From contig NZ_BCZE01000003.1 in assembly GCF_001598555.1 (NCBI RefSeq), positions 62,001 through 126,000 on the forward strand: a DNA stretch of 64,000 bases. The letters run 5' to 3'. Below the pieces are notes generated by a model that was not told the DNA's origin, did no database searches, and saw nothing but the letters and a program-made list of their open reading frames with translations. Both the position numbers and the translations under genes were made by a program. This stretch comes from Novosphingobium rosa NBRC 15208. Lineage in GTDB: Bacteria; Pseudomonadota; Alphaproteobacteria; Sphingomonadales; Sphingomonadaceae. Positions 34,048 through 42,282 of this stretch are shown in pieces. The stretch's first letter is position 1. Every line of letters starts with the position of its first letter.

Positions 34048-36168
34048 ATGAGCCGCGCCGACGCCTTCGCCCACAGCGCCGGTCAGGCGGACCGGTTCCG
34101 CACTCTGGCGGGAATCGCGCTGGCGGGTCTGGCGGTGCTGCTGATGACGGCGGCCTTTGTCGTCAACCAGTTCGACACGGTGGCTTATGAGACCCAGTTC
34201 CAGATCGCCCGGCAGAACTACCATACCCGCATCGTCCATATCGCGCGGGCCATCGCGCCGCTGACCACGTCGGCGGAGACCGCGCAGCATCTGACCGATC
34301 CGGACTGGATCGACCAGCACCTGGCCCGGCATCTGGCCAGCGAGCATGAGATGGAGCGGCTCTTTGTGCTCGATGCGCAGGGCCAGCCTATCTATGCCGC
34401 CACCGATGGGCAGCGCACCAAGCTGGCCGATTATCACCCCTTCGCCCGGGCGGTGAGCGATGTCCTGCCAGTTCTGAGCGCAGCACACGCGCAAAAATCC
34501 TCCGTCATGGGCAGCAACATCCTGCGGCACGATGGCCAGCTCTATCTGCTGACGATCACCGGCACCGGCCCGCCGGGCGGCGCCACGATCATCACCGGTC
34601 TGCCTTTCGACGATGCGATGCTGCGCAAATTCGGCCTGCGCCATCTGGCCGATGAGCTGACCATCACCGACAATCCCATGCCGGAAAAGGGCTATCACCT
34701 GCTGCCTCTGGCCGATGCGCAGGGCAAAGTCATCGCGGCCATCCGCTGGAAGCAGCAAAGCCCGGCGGCCATGGTCTTTGGCCGTTTGCGGATGACCCTG
34801 GCGGCGGCGGGCGCCATCGTGCTGCTGGTCGGCTTCCTGCTGCTGCGCCAATCCGCCGCCATCGCCCGCCATCTGATCGCCAGCGAGGCGCAGGCCCGCT
34901 ATCTGGCGCTGCATGATGCGCTGACCGGCCTGCCCAACCGCACCTTGCTGCTCGAAAGGCTGGCCAATTGGCAGGCCATCGCGCGTGACATGCCGGTGGG
35001 GATCGCGCTGCATTGCCTCGATCTCGACCGGTTCAAGGATGTCAACGATACGCTGGGCCACCCCTCGGGCGACGAGCTGATCCGGGCTGTGGCCGACCGG
35101 CTGGTGACGCTCTGCCGCGAGGGCGATACGGTGGCGCGCATGGGCGGCGATGAATTCATCATCCTGCAGCCTCAGGCCGATGCCTCCGCCGCCATGCTGC
35201 TGGCCGAGCAGGTGCTTGAGGCGCTGCGCCAGCCCTTCCAGCTCGACGCCGGGACGACCAGCATCGCCTGCTCGATCGGCATCGCGCTGGTTCATGACAG
35301 CAAGGCCGATGCCGCGGACATGCTGCGTCAGGCCGATCTGGCGCTCTATCAATCCAAGGAGCGGGGCCGCAACCGCGCCACCTTCTTCGAGCCGGAGATG
35401 GATGCCGCCCTGCGCCTGCGCCGCCGCATGGAGCAGGATCTGCGCGATGCCATCAACCTTGGCCAGCTGCATATGGTCTATCAGCCGCAGGTCGATGAAA
35501 AGCGCCGTCTGGTGGGCATGGAGGCGCTGATCCGCTGGGACCATCCCGAGCGCGGCCCCATCGGCCCCACCCTCTTCGTGCCGCTGGCCGAGGAGGCCGG
35601 GATGATGGCCGAACTGGGCGAATTCACGCTGCGCACGGTGTTTCAGGAAACCGCCGACTGGCGCGGGGCTCCGGTGGGAATCAATGTTTCGGCGCTGCAA
35701 TTGCGCACCCCCGCCTTTATGGCGACGGTGACGCGGCTGGTGGCGGAATATTGCATCGATCCCGCGCAATATCAGATCGAGATCACCGAAACCGCCATGC
35801 TGGGCCAGGATGGCGCGACGCGCGACAACATCGATGTGCTGGCGCAGGAAGGCTTTTCCATCGCGCTGGACGATTTCGGCACGGGCTTTTCCAGCCTGTC
35901 TTCATTGCATCGCTTCGCCATCGACAAGATCAAGATCGACCGCAGCTTCGTGCGCAACCTCGATGCGGGCGATGTCGACAACCGCAAGCTGATCAATGCC
36001 ATCATCCGTCTGGGCCGGGCGATGGATCTGGAGGTGATCGCCGAAGGAGTGGAGACCGAAAGGCAGCACAGCCTGCTGGTGATGGCGGGCTGCACGCGTT
36101 TTCAGGGCTATCTCTATGGGCGGCCCGTGCCCGCCGCGCAGATGCTGGAGCGTTTTCAGGCCGGATGA
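34048..36168 (+). CDS. GGDEF-EAL protein with periplasmic sensor (c-di-GMP turnover)
   Basis: About 706 residues. A membrane helix (LAGIALAGLAVLLMTAAFVV) is followed by a CHASE4-like periplasmic region (about 40-260), a second helix (AAAGAIVLLVGFLLL), a GGDEF domain with an intact MGGDEF active site (about residue 365) and FKDVNDTLGH, and an EAL domain. The EAL domain keeps its key residues: MEALIRWDHPERG, INVSALQLR, EITETAML, LDDFGTGFSS, DKIKIDRSF and AEGVETE. Both cyclase and phosphodiesterase activities look possible; which dominates is unknown. An ATG at 33952 would add 32 residues. It follows the polysaccharide operon, so c-di-GMP control of export is a reasonable hypothesis. Confidence 0.92.
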   Translation: MSRADAFAHSAGQADRFRTLAGIALAGLAVLLMTAAFVVNQFDTVAYETQFQIARQNYHTRIVHIARAIAPLTTSAETAQHLTDPDWIDQHLARHLASEHEMERLFVLDAQGQPIYAATDGQRTKLADYHPFARAVSDVLPVLSAAHAQKSSVMGSNILRHDGQLYLLTITGTGPPGGATIITGLPFDDAMLRKFGLRHLADELTITDNPMPEKGYHLLPLADAQGKVIAAIRWKQQSPAAMVFGRLRMTLAAAGAIVLLVGFLLLRQSAAIARHLIASEAQARYLALHDALTGLPNRTLLLERLANWQAIARDMPVGIALHCLDLDRFKDVNDTLGHPSGDELIRAVADRLVTLCREGDTVARMGGDEFIILQPQADASAAMLLAEQVLEALRQPFQLDAGTTSIACSIGIALVHDSKADAADMLRQADLALYQSKERGRNRATFFEPEMDAALRLRRRMEQDLRDAINLGQLHMVYQPQVDEKRRLVGMEALIRWDHPERGPIGPTLFVPLAEEAGMMAELGEFTLRTVFQETADWRGAPVGINVSALQLRTPAFMATVTRLVAEYCIDPAQYQIEITETAMLGQDGATRDNIDVLAQEGFSIALDDFGTGFSSLSSLHRFAIDKIKIDRSFVRNLDAGDVDNRKLINAIIRLGRAMDLEVIAEGVETERQHSLLVMAGCTRFQGYLYGRPVPAAQMLERFQAG

Positions 36169-36225
36169 CATCACCCGGCCGCAACGGCCCACGGCGCGAT
36201 GCCCCGTGAGCCTTGCGTCCCGGAC

Positions 36226-36912
36226 TTAGTGGTTATCGCCGTTAGGGCGGATATCCTTGAAAGCATTGTTGAAATTGCCGCTGCTCTGGCCGCTGTTGTC
36301 CACCGGCGCATCATAATGCGGGGTGCGGTAGGTCGGCGCGGCGTGCGAGGCGCTCTGGCCATAGGTCGCCCGGCGATGGGGGGTATAGCTGTGGCGCTTG
36401 TGGCGGCTGGTATAGCGGCTGGCGTGGTGCCGGCTGCCATAGCGGTGGCTGGTCGTGCGATAGGCATGGCGGCTGGACGCGTGATGACGCCCGGCATGAT
36501 AGGCGCTCTTGCGATGCGAGACCACATGGCGCGAGGTCTTCACCGCGCCATGGTGATGCCGCGTGCCGTAGGCCGCAGCCTGATGCCGTCCCTGCGCCTT
36601 GCCGCGCAGGCGGGCGGCGTGGCTGCCGCGATGCGCGGCATAGGTTGCGGCATGGCGTCCCTGATGCCTTGATGCACGATGAGTCGAGGCCTGATGCGCC
36701 GAGGCATGGCGCGCCCTTTGCTTCACCGCCACCCGCGCATGATGGCTGCGGCGGGATTGAGCCGAGCCGCGCTTCGTCGCCTTGGCGCCATGCTTGCCGG
36801 TGGATTTGGCGCTCTGGCTGGTCGATGCCTTGGCATGATGGTGGTGCCGCGCCTGCGCAGGCGCTGCCAGCACCAGCGTCGTCGCCAGCATGGCAAGAGC
36901 AATCCGCTTCAT
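36226..36912 (-). CDS. Histidine-rich exported low-complexity protein
   Basis: 228 residues: a clean signal peptide (MKRIALAMLATTLVLAAPAQA) is followed at once by HHHH. The rest is a long low-complexity chain of His, Arg, Ser, Ala and Tyr; about 33 residues are His (roughly one in seven) and acidic residues are nearly absent until the last 30. The C-terminus is Asn/Asp/Gly-rich. The protein is unrecognised. Composition suggests binding of metal ions or polyanions (DNA, polysaccharide, phosphate) in the periplasm. The reading frame is uninterrupted and the start has the usual signal, so it is probably real. It is convergent with the GGDEF-EAL gene. Confidence 0.75.
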   Translation of the reverse strand: MKRIALAMLATTLVLAAPAQARHHHHAKASTSQSAKSTGKHGAKATKRGSAQSRRSHHARVAVKQRARHASAHQASTHRASRHQGRHAATYAAHRGSHAARLRGKAQGRHQAAAYGTRHHHGAVKTSRHVVSHRKSAYHAGRHHASSRHAYRTTSHRYGSRHHASRYTSRHKRHSYTPHRRATYGQSASHAAPTYRTPHYDAPVDNSGQSSGNFNNAFKDIRPNGDNH

Positions 36913-36965
36913 CCTGATGTGTCCTCAAGCTTGATTCGCGCCCGTCTTGGGCAAGAGCCAAGGCC

Positions 36966-37014
36966 TAGAGCATCGCGCGAAAAAGTGGGAACCGGTTTTT
37001 CGCAAAAGCGATGC
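36966..37014. repeat. Palindromic intergenic repeat (GCATCGC...GCGATGC type)
   Basis: Compound inverted repeat: GCATCGC (36970-36976) and GCGAAAAA (36977-36984), an 11-base loop, TTTTTCGC (36996-37003), AAAA, then GCGATGC (37008-37014). Very similar sequences (GAGCATCGCGCGAAAAAGTG..) are scattered between genes in many alphaproteobacteria. This copy lies downstream of dctA and upstream of the histidine-rich gene; it could help terminate dctA transcription. Confidence 0.75.
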
Positions 37015-37076
37015 GGCAAACTGAAACGCAACACCCAAGCCCCCCGGCCAAGAGGCGCATGGGCCAGATTGCGCCC

Positions 37077-37103
37077 AGCGGAAATTTATTCCCGATTTCC
37101 GCT
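37077..37103 (-). terminator. Hairpin at the dctA stop codon
   Basis: A 9-bp inverted repeat AGCGGAAAT / ATTTCCGCT with a nine-base loop begins at the last base of the dctA stop codon. It has no T-tract; a role in termination or 3' end protection is possible. Confidence 0.4.
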
Positions 37104-38443
37104 TAGTCGCGCCCTCCATTGGGCACGAAGCGCAGATCCTCATCCCCCGCCAGCACGCGGGCGGCGCGGGGGCGATCCAGATCGCCCAGCCAATGGCCCA
37201 GCACCACGCAGGCCACCGCATTGCCGATCATGTTCACCAGAGCCCGCGCCTCGCTCATGAAACGGTCGACGCCCAGCACCAGCGCCATGCCCGCCGGGGG
37301 AATGGCGGGCACGACGGCCAAAGTCGCCAGCAGGCCGATAAAGCCAGCGCCCGAAACCCCGCCCGCGCCCTTGGAGGTCACCATGGCCACGGCCAGCATC
37401 TGCGCCTCCTGCTGCCACGTGAGATCGATGCCCAGCGCCTGGGCGATAAACAGCGCGGTGATCGACATATAGATCGCGGTGCCATCGGTGTTGAAGACAT
37501 AGCCGGCAGGCACCACCAGACCGACATGCTGGCGCGACAGGCCCAGATGCTCCATCTTCTCCATCAGGCCGGGCAGCGCCGCATCGGACGAGCTGGCGCC
37601 CAGCGTGATCAGCAATTCGGCTTTCAGATAGCCCAGCAGCTTGAGGATCGAGAGGCCCGTGGTGGCCATGATGAGCCCCAGCCCGACCAGCACGAACAGC
37701 GCGCCCGCCAGATAGAAGGTGCCCACCAGCCCGGCCAGCTTGCCCAGCGCGCTCAGGCCGAATTTGCCGACCGTATAGGCCATGGCCCCGCCCGCGCCGA
37801 AGGGGGCCAGCCGCATGATCAGGTTGATGACGCCGAAGACCACGCTGTTGGCCGATTCGATCAGATCGCGCACCGCCGCGCCGCGCTCTCCGGTCTGGGC
37901 CAGCACCGCGCCGAACAGCACCGAGATCAGCACCACCTGCAGGATCTCGCCATTGGCGAAGGCGCCCACCACGCTGTCGGGCACCATGCCGGTGAGGAAA
38001 TCGACCAGTCCGTCATGCGCCTTGGCACCCGTGGTGTAGGCCGCCACGGCATGGGCATCGAGATGCGCGCGATCGGCCCCGAAGCCCACGCCGGGCTTCA
38101 GCAGATGCACCATCGCCAGACCCGCAACCAGCGCCACCAGCGACACCACCTCGAAATAGAGCAGCGCCACGCCCCCGGTCTTGCCCGCACCTTTCAGATC
38201 CTTCGATCCGCCCACGCCCGAAACGATGGTGCAGAACACGATCAGCCCGATCATCATCTTGATCAGCCGCACGAACGTATCGCCCAGCGGCTTCAACTGC
38301 ACGCCCAGATCGGGCGCGGCAAAACCGATCACCGCCCCCACCACCATGCCCAGCAACACCTGCACATAGAGCGTGCCCAGCAGGCGACGCCACGCGGGGC
38401 GGGCGGAAACAGACGTGGTGCTGGCGGTCATCGGGTACTCCAT
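37103..38443 (-). CDS. dctA: DctA-type dicarboxylate/amino acid:cation symporter
   Basis: 446 residues, family DAACS. It opens with LYVQVLLGMVVGAVIGF and LGDTFVRLIKMMIGLIVFCTIVSGVGG, carries the serine-rich hairpin ITLGASSSDAALPG and the FNTDGTAIYMS motif that forms the substrate/cation site, and ends with VDRFMSEARALVNMIGNAVAC. DctA imports succinate, fumarate and malate with protons or sodium. The ATG at 38443 (MEYPMTAS) has GGAG upstream; a second ATG at 38431 also has GGAG. The longer frame to 38659 has no transporter features. It is divergent from a TonB-dependent receptor. Confidence 0.93.
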   Translation of the reverse strand: MEYPMTASTTSVSARPAWRRLLGTLYVQVLLGMVVGAVIGFAAPDLGVQLKPLGDTFVRLIKMMIGLIVFCTIVSGVGGSKDLKGAGKTGGVALLYFEVVSLVALVAGLAMVHLLKPGVGFGADRAHLDAHAVAAYTTGAKAHDGLVDFLTGMVPDSVVGAFANGEILQVVLISVLFGAVLAQTGERGAAVRDLIESANSVVFGVINLIMRLAPFGAGGAMAYTVGKFGLSALGKLAGLVGTFYLAGALFVLVGLGLIMATTGLSILKLLGYLKAELLITLGASSSDAALPGLMEKMEHLGLSRQHVGLVVPAGYVFNTDGTAIYMSITALFIAQALGIDLTWQQEAQMLAVAMVTSKGAGGVSGAGFIGLLATLAVVPAIPPAGMALVLGVDRFMSEARALVNMIGNAVACVVLGHWLGDLDRPRAARVLAGDEDLRFVPNGGRD

Positions 38444-38705
38444 GGCTGGCTCCGGCATGGCACGGGGCTGGCCGGGGAGCCAGAGCAAGTTGGCGCATTG
38501 CCCACAGGGGTGGCGATGGGTAATCTGGCGCGCCGCATGCGATGGAAGGGCCGTGACCATCCTCCACGGCAAATGCCTCCTGTAAAAATCATGTATAAAT
38601 CGGCCTGGCGCTATCCATCTGTAATAGTATCCAAATAAATGTCGTAAACGCGTCATCAAGGCCCGCCAAGGCCGCCCCTGAGATTTGTACAGGGGACGTC
38701 ATTTC
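38444..38705. other. Divergent promoter region between dctA and the TonB-dependent receptor
   Basis: 262 bases without a supported gene. The half next to the receptor (38580-38650) is AT-richer (TGTAAAAATCATGTATAAATC, TCCAAATAAATGTCG) and probably holds the promoters. AGGGGA precedes the receptor ATG. No clear operator was found. Confidence 0.4.
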
Positions 38706-41105
38706 ATGCTCAAGATTTCCATGCTGCGCGCTAGCCTGTGGCTGGCGGGTTCATCGCTTTGCGCGCTGTCGGCGCCCGCTTTCGCCGCCGCTCCGGCGCC
38801 TGCCGAAGCGCCTGCCGCCGAAGCCGCCGAGACCGAGCAACTGACGGACATCATCGTCACCGCCGAAAAGCGCCCGCAAAGCCTGCAGACCACCCCCATC
38901 GCCATTTCGGTGCTGGGTTCGCAGGATATCGCCAACCGCCATGTCACCTCGCTGCTCGATCTGGGCGATGGCGCCATTCCCTCGCTCAAGGTCGCGCCCT
39001 TCTATTCGCGCAATTCGGCGCTGGTGATGAACATTCGCGGCATCGGCGTGCTGTCCGACAGCAACCAGCCCGCGCGCGACCAGGGCGTGGGCATCTATAT
39101 CGACGGCGTCTATATGGGCCGCGCCCAGGGTCTGGGCACCGCGATCTATGATGTGGAGAACATCGAGGTTCTCAAGGGTCCGCAGGGCACGCTGTTTGGC
39201 CGCAACACCGAAGGCGGCGCGGTCAACATCACCACCAAGAAGCCCAGCGGCCAGTTCAAGGCCAACATGACCGCCGGTTTCGGCAATTATGGCTCCTACA
39301 AGGGCGAAGTCCACCTCGACCTGCCCGCCTGGCATGACATTGCCGTCAAGATCGACGGCGTGGTCGCCCATCGCGACGCCATGGTGAAGAACCCGCTGGA
39401 AGGCCAGTATGGCTTCAACTACTACAACAAGCGCGGCTTGCATGTCGAAGCGCTGTGGAAGCCGGCCCCCAATTTCAGCGCCGACTATGCCTATGACACC
39501 TCCTACGACGCCTCGACCCCGCTTTATCTCCAGCTGCTCTCGGCGCCGACGGCCAGCACGGTGAAGCTGGCCACGCTGGGCACCGTTCAGGCCACGCGCG
39601 CGGGCAGCGCCAATGTCGGCGTGCCTCAGCAGCTGAGCATCGGCAAGACCTGGGGCCACCGCCTGACGCTGGAATGGGAAGCGGCCCCCAAGATCACGCT
39701 GAAGTCGATCAGCTCCTACCGCAATCTGAACCAGAGCCAGTATGACAATGGCTCCGCCGCCACCACGATGGTCACCTCCACGTCCGGCAACTTCAACAAT
39801 GCCAATTTCTCGCGCTATTCGCTGGCGCAGTTCCGCCAGAATCAGGTCAGCCAGGAGCTGCAGCTGATCGGCGAGATCCCGCATCTGAAATTCGTGGCCG
39901 GCGGCCTGTTCTATCAGGAAAAGGTGCAGGACAACGCGCAGGCCTTCTACACCAACCAGTTCACCAATGCCGCGGGCAGCGCCTATATCATCAAGACCTA
40001 TGACATGAACACGGTCTCCATCGACCGCGCCAGCCATGTCACCGCCACCAGCCTCGGCGCCTTCGGTCAGGCGACCTACACCCCGCCCATCGCCAACGAT
40101 CACCTGCATCTGACCGGTGGTCTGCGCTTCACGCGTGACAAGAAGGTCGGCCAGCTGTTCATCATCAACGGCACCACCCCCACGGTGAACGGCGTGACCC
40201 GGCCCCAGCAGCTCAATGCCGCCTGGACGCGCGTCGATCCGATGGTCAATCTGGCCTATGACCTGACGCGCGACATGCATGTCTATGGCAAGTGGAGCAC
40301 GGGCTACAAATCGGGCGGTGCCAACTCGCGCTCGCTCACCTATGCGCCCTTCAAGCCCGAAACCGTCTCGATGTTCGAGATCGGCGCCAAGACCGAATTC
40401 CTCGACCGCCATGCCCGCCTGAACGTGGCCGCCTACACCGGCAGCTACAAGAACATCCAGCTCGACTTCCAGGCGAATTATCAGCAGTTCGACGCCAATG
40501 GCAATCTGATCACCACCGGCACCCGCACCACCATCGAAACCGCCAATGCGCCGGGCACCGGCCGCCTGAAAGGCGTGGAAGCGGAACTGACGCTGGTGCC
40601 GATCACCGGCCTGACGCTGACGGGCAGCTATGCCTATACCAAGGTGAAGATCCCCAACACCTCCAACCCCTTCCCGCAGGGCACCAGCCAGACCGTCAAT
40701 CCGCTGCCGATCCCGATCTACGCGGTCTATACGCCCACCAATTCGGCCAGCGCCTCGATCACCTATGAGGTTCCGGCCCGTGGCTTCACCCTGCGCGGCC
40801 ATATGGACTTCAATTACGACAATGGCTTCTATCAGGGCTACAGCGACCCGGTCTACAACGGCCCCGGCGCCGCCAGCAACGTCTATCAGCCCAAGGGCGA
40901 CAGCGCCTTTATCGTCAACGGCCGCATCGCCTTTGCCGATATCGATCTGGGCCAGGGCGGCGCGAAGCTGACCGTTGCGGGCTGGGCGCGCAATCTGCTC
41001 AATGAGCAGCATGTCTTCTACAAGGCGTTCAGCACCACGGTGGGCACCAATGGCTTCTACAATGAAGCGCGCACCTATGGGCTGGAGGCCAACGTCCGCT
41101 TCTAA
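38706..41105 (+). CDS. TonB-dependent receptor
   Basis: About 799 residues: signal peptide (LWLAGSSLCALSAPAFA), a TonB-box-like segment TDIIVTAEKRPQSLQTTPIA, a plug domain (IPSLKVAPFYSRNSALVMNI, RGIGV, and IEVLKGPQGTLFGRNTEGG), then a 22-strand-type barrel ending YGLEANVRF with the expected terminal Phe. It imports a large or scarce ligand across the outer membrane using TonB energy. The plug and barrel match the sphingomonad group often linked to plant-derived or aromatic compounds rather than a specific siderophore group, so the ligand is unknown. It is divergent from dctA, which may point to an organic-acid-containing ligand (inference). Confidence 0.93.
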   Translation: MLKISMLRASLWLAGSSLCALSAPAFAAAPAPAEAPAAEAAETEQLTDIIVTAEKRPQSLQTTPIAISVLGSQDIANRHVTSLLDLGDGAIPSLKVAPFYSRNSALVMNIRGIGVLSDSNQPARDQGVGIYIDGVYMGRAQGLGTAIYDVENIEVLKGPQGTLFGRNTEGGAVNITTKKPSGQFKANMTAGFGNYGSYKGEVHLDLPAWHDIAVKIDGVVAHRDAMVKNPLEGQYGFNYYNKRGLHVEALWKPAPNFSADYAYDTSYDASTPLYLQLLSAPTASTVKLATLGTVQATRAGSANVGVPQQLSIGKTWGHRLTLEWEAAPKITLKSISSYRNLNQSQYDNGSAATTMVTSTSGNFNNANFSRYSLAQFRQNQVSQELQLIGEIPHLKFVAGGLFYQEKVQDNAQAFYTNQFTNAAGSAYIIKTYDMNTVSIDRASHVTATSLGAFGQATYTPPIANDHLHLTGGLRFTRDKKVGQLFIINGTTPTVNGVTRPQQLNAAWTRVDPMVNLAYDLTRDMHVYGKWSTGYKSGGANSRSLTYAPFKPETVSMFEIGAKTEFLDRHARLNVAAYTGSYKNIQLDFQANYQQFDANGNLITTGTRTTIETANAPGTGRLKGVEAELTLVPITGLTLTGSYAYTKVKIPNTSNPFPQGTSQTVNPLPIPIYAVYTPTNSASASITYEVPARGFTLRGHMDFNYDNGFYQGYSDPVYNGPGAASNVYQPKGDSAFIVNGRIAFADIDLGQGGAKLTVAGWARNLLNEQHVFYKAFSTTVGTNGFYNEARTYGLEANVRF

Positions 41106-41111
41106 AGCCTT

Positions 41112-41146
41112 GAGGATGGTCTGAAATCCAGGGCCATCCTCGTTTT
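41112..41146 (+). terminator. Terminator of the TonB-dependent receptor gene
   Basis: Inverted repeat GAGGATGG (41112-41119) / CCATCCTC (41134-41141) followed by GTTTTC, seven bases after the receptor stop. It is a typical intrinsic terminator. Confidence 0.8.
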
Positions 41147-41149
41147 CTC

Positions 41150-41204
41150 AAGGCCGCCTGCTACGGAGTCTCCCCAGGATCCGTGCCGGGCGGCCTTCGC
41201 TTTT
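41150..41204 (+). terminator. Second, larger terminator-like hairpin
   Basis: Perfect 9-bp inverted repeat AAGGCCGCC (41150-41158) / GGCGGCCTT (41189-41197) with a 30-base loop, followed by CGCTTTT. It would back up the preceding terminator. Confidence 0.6.
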
Positions 41205-41474
41205 CATTGCTTAACACTGAACGGGCAGCGGACAGCGCCGTTTCGTTGGGCATTCGGCGCCCGAATGGCAGGCGATTTGCGCGTTTCCCCAGTCTCCGGC
41301 CAAGCCGATGTTAACCAGATCCGTGTAAAACACGTCGCGGCCAAGGCAAAGATACGGCACTGTCCCCGGGATCGAAAATCCTGTCAATATGCCTTAATAA
41401 CCCTCTTTCCAGCTGCTTAAAGCTGTCGCAGGGTTAACACCATCAAGCACCTTAACAAGGCCGTCATAGCCACC

Positions 41475-41492
41475 ATTGTAAAGGATTGTAAA
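41475..41492 (+). promoter_or_regulatory. Tandem ATTGTAAA boxes upstream of the response regulator
   Basis: Two identical 8-base boxes ATTGTAAA start exactly 10 bases apart (41475 and 41485), about 95 bases ahead of the regulator start. OmpR-type regulators bind direct repeats with this spacing, so autoregulation is possible. No experimental consensus is known for this protein. Confidence 0.4.
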
Positions 41493-41586
41493 TTCTCTCA
41501 CCTTTGCGCTTCTGCCAAGTGACAACAAGGTATATCTGGCGAGGGATACGGGATGGGGCATTGTGAGCCCTACATGAAGGGATCTC

Positions 41587-42282
41587 ATGCGTATCGCAAT
41601 TGCTGACGACGATGTGACCTTCGTCGATTTCATCAAGTCAATTACGGCAAGTGACGGACACAGCTGTGTGGTTTTCGGCGATGGACAGTCGATCGTCACT
41701 CAACTTCAGCGCGAAACCTTCGATCTGGTTATCCTCGATTGGCACATGCCGCGTATGACCGGACCCGAAGTCTTGGCATGGATGCAGCAAAACCTTGAAG
41801 TTCCGCCCGCCGTTATCATGCTGACCAGCCAGTATAACAAAAGCGATATCGCCAGAACGCTCAGCCAGGGCGCGGATGACTTTATCGTCAAGCCGGAAAC
41901 CGCCGCCGTGATTTCCGCGCGGATCGATGCCGTGCTGCGCCGTTCCGGCCAGCGCGCCGCGCCGCAGCGCCATATCGATTTCGGCGCCTACCGCTTCGAC
42001 CGGCTGGAAAGCACCGTCCATTTCGATGGTGATTCCCAGCGGCTGACCGCCAAGGAATTCACCCTGGCGCTGCTGTTCTTCCAGAACCTCAACCGCCCCC
42101 TGTCGCGCGGCTATCTGCTCGATACCGTGTGGAACAGCGTGGCGGGCCTGCCCACGCGCACGCTGGATGTGCATGTGTCCCATATTCGGGCAAAGCTGAA
42201 ACTTGCTGTGGGCGGCAACTTCCGCTTGCAGACGATTGTAAGCTATGGCTACCGCTTGGAGGCTTGCGCGGAGGACGAATGA
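41587..42282 (+). CDS. OmpR/PhoB-family response regulator of the FecR-CHASE2 system
   Basis: 231 residues: receiver domain with Asp7-9 and phospho-acceptor Asp51 in LVILDWHMPRMTG, Lys in DDFIVKPE, and a C-terminal winged helix (LTAKEFTLALLFFQN, RTLDVHVSHIRAKLKL, VSYGYRLE). Its likely partner is the CHASE2 kinase two genes downstream. The stop overlaps the start of the FecR-domain gene by four bases (ATGA). Targets are unknown. Codon use is like its neighbours, although its promoter region is AT-rich. Confidence 0.92.
   Translation: MRIAIADDDVTFVDFIKSITASDGHSCVVFGDGQSIVTQLQRETFDLVILDWHMPRMTGPEVLAWMQQNLEVPPAVIMLTSQYNKSDIARTLSQGADDFIVKPETAAVISARIDAVLRRSGQRAAPQRHIDFGAYRFDRLESTVHFDGDSQRLTAKEFTLALLFFQNLNRPLSRGYLLDTVWNSVAGLPTRTLDVHVSHIRAKLKLAVGGNFRLQTIVSYGYRLEACAEDE

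Larger units (their letters stand above)
41106..41586. other. 481-base gene-free gap with tandem terminators and an AT-rich promoter region
   Basis: The left part holds two terminators (41112-41146, 41150-41204). The middle (41210-41380) shows nothing recognisable. From 41385 the sequence becomes AT-rich with several TTAAC boxes (41434, 41452) and a tandem ATTGTAAA (41475-41492). This is probably the promoter and operator of the regulator gene at 41587. No open frame on either strand is convincing. Confidence 0.5.

Noticed and set aside
38706..41105. Specific siderophore receptor assignment
   Set aside because: Plug and barrel motifs are general; no siderophore synthesis or ferric uptake genes nearby support a ligand.
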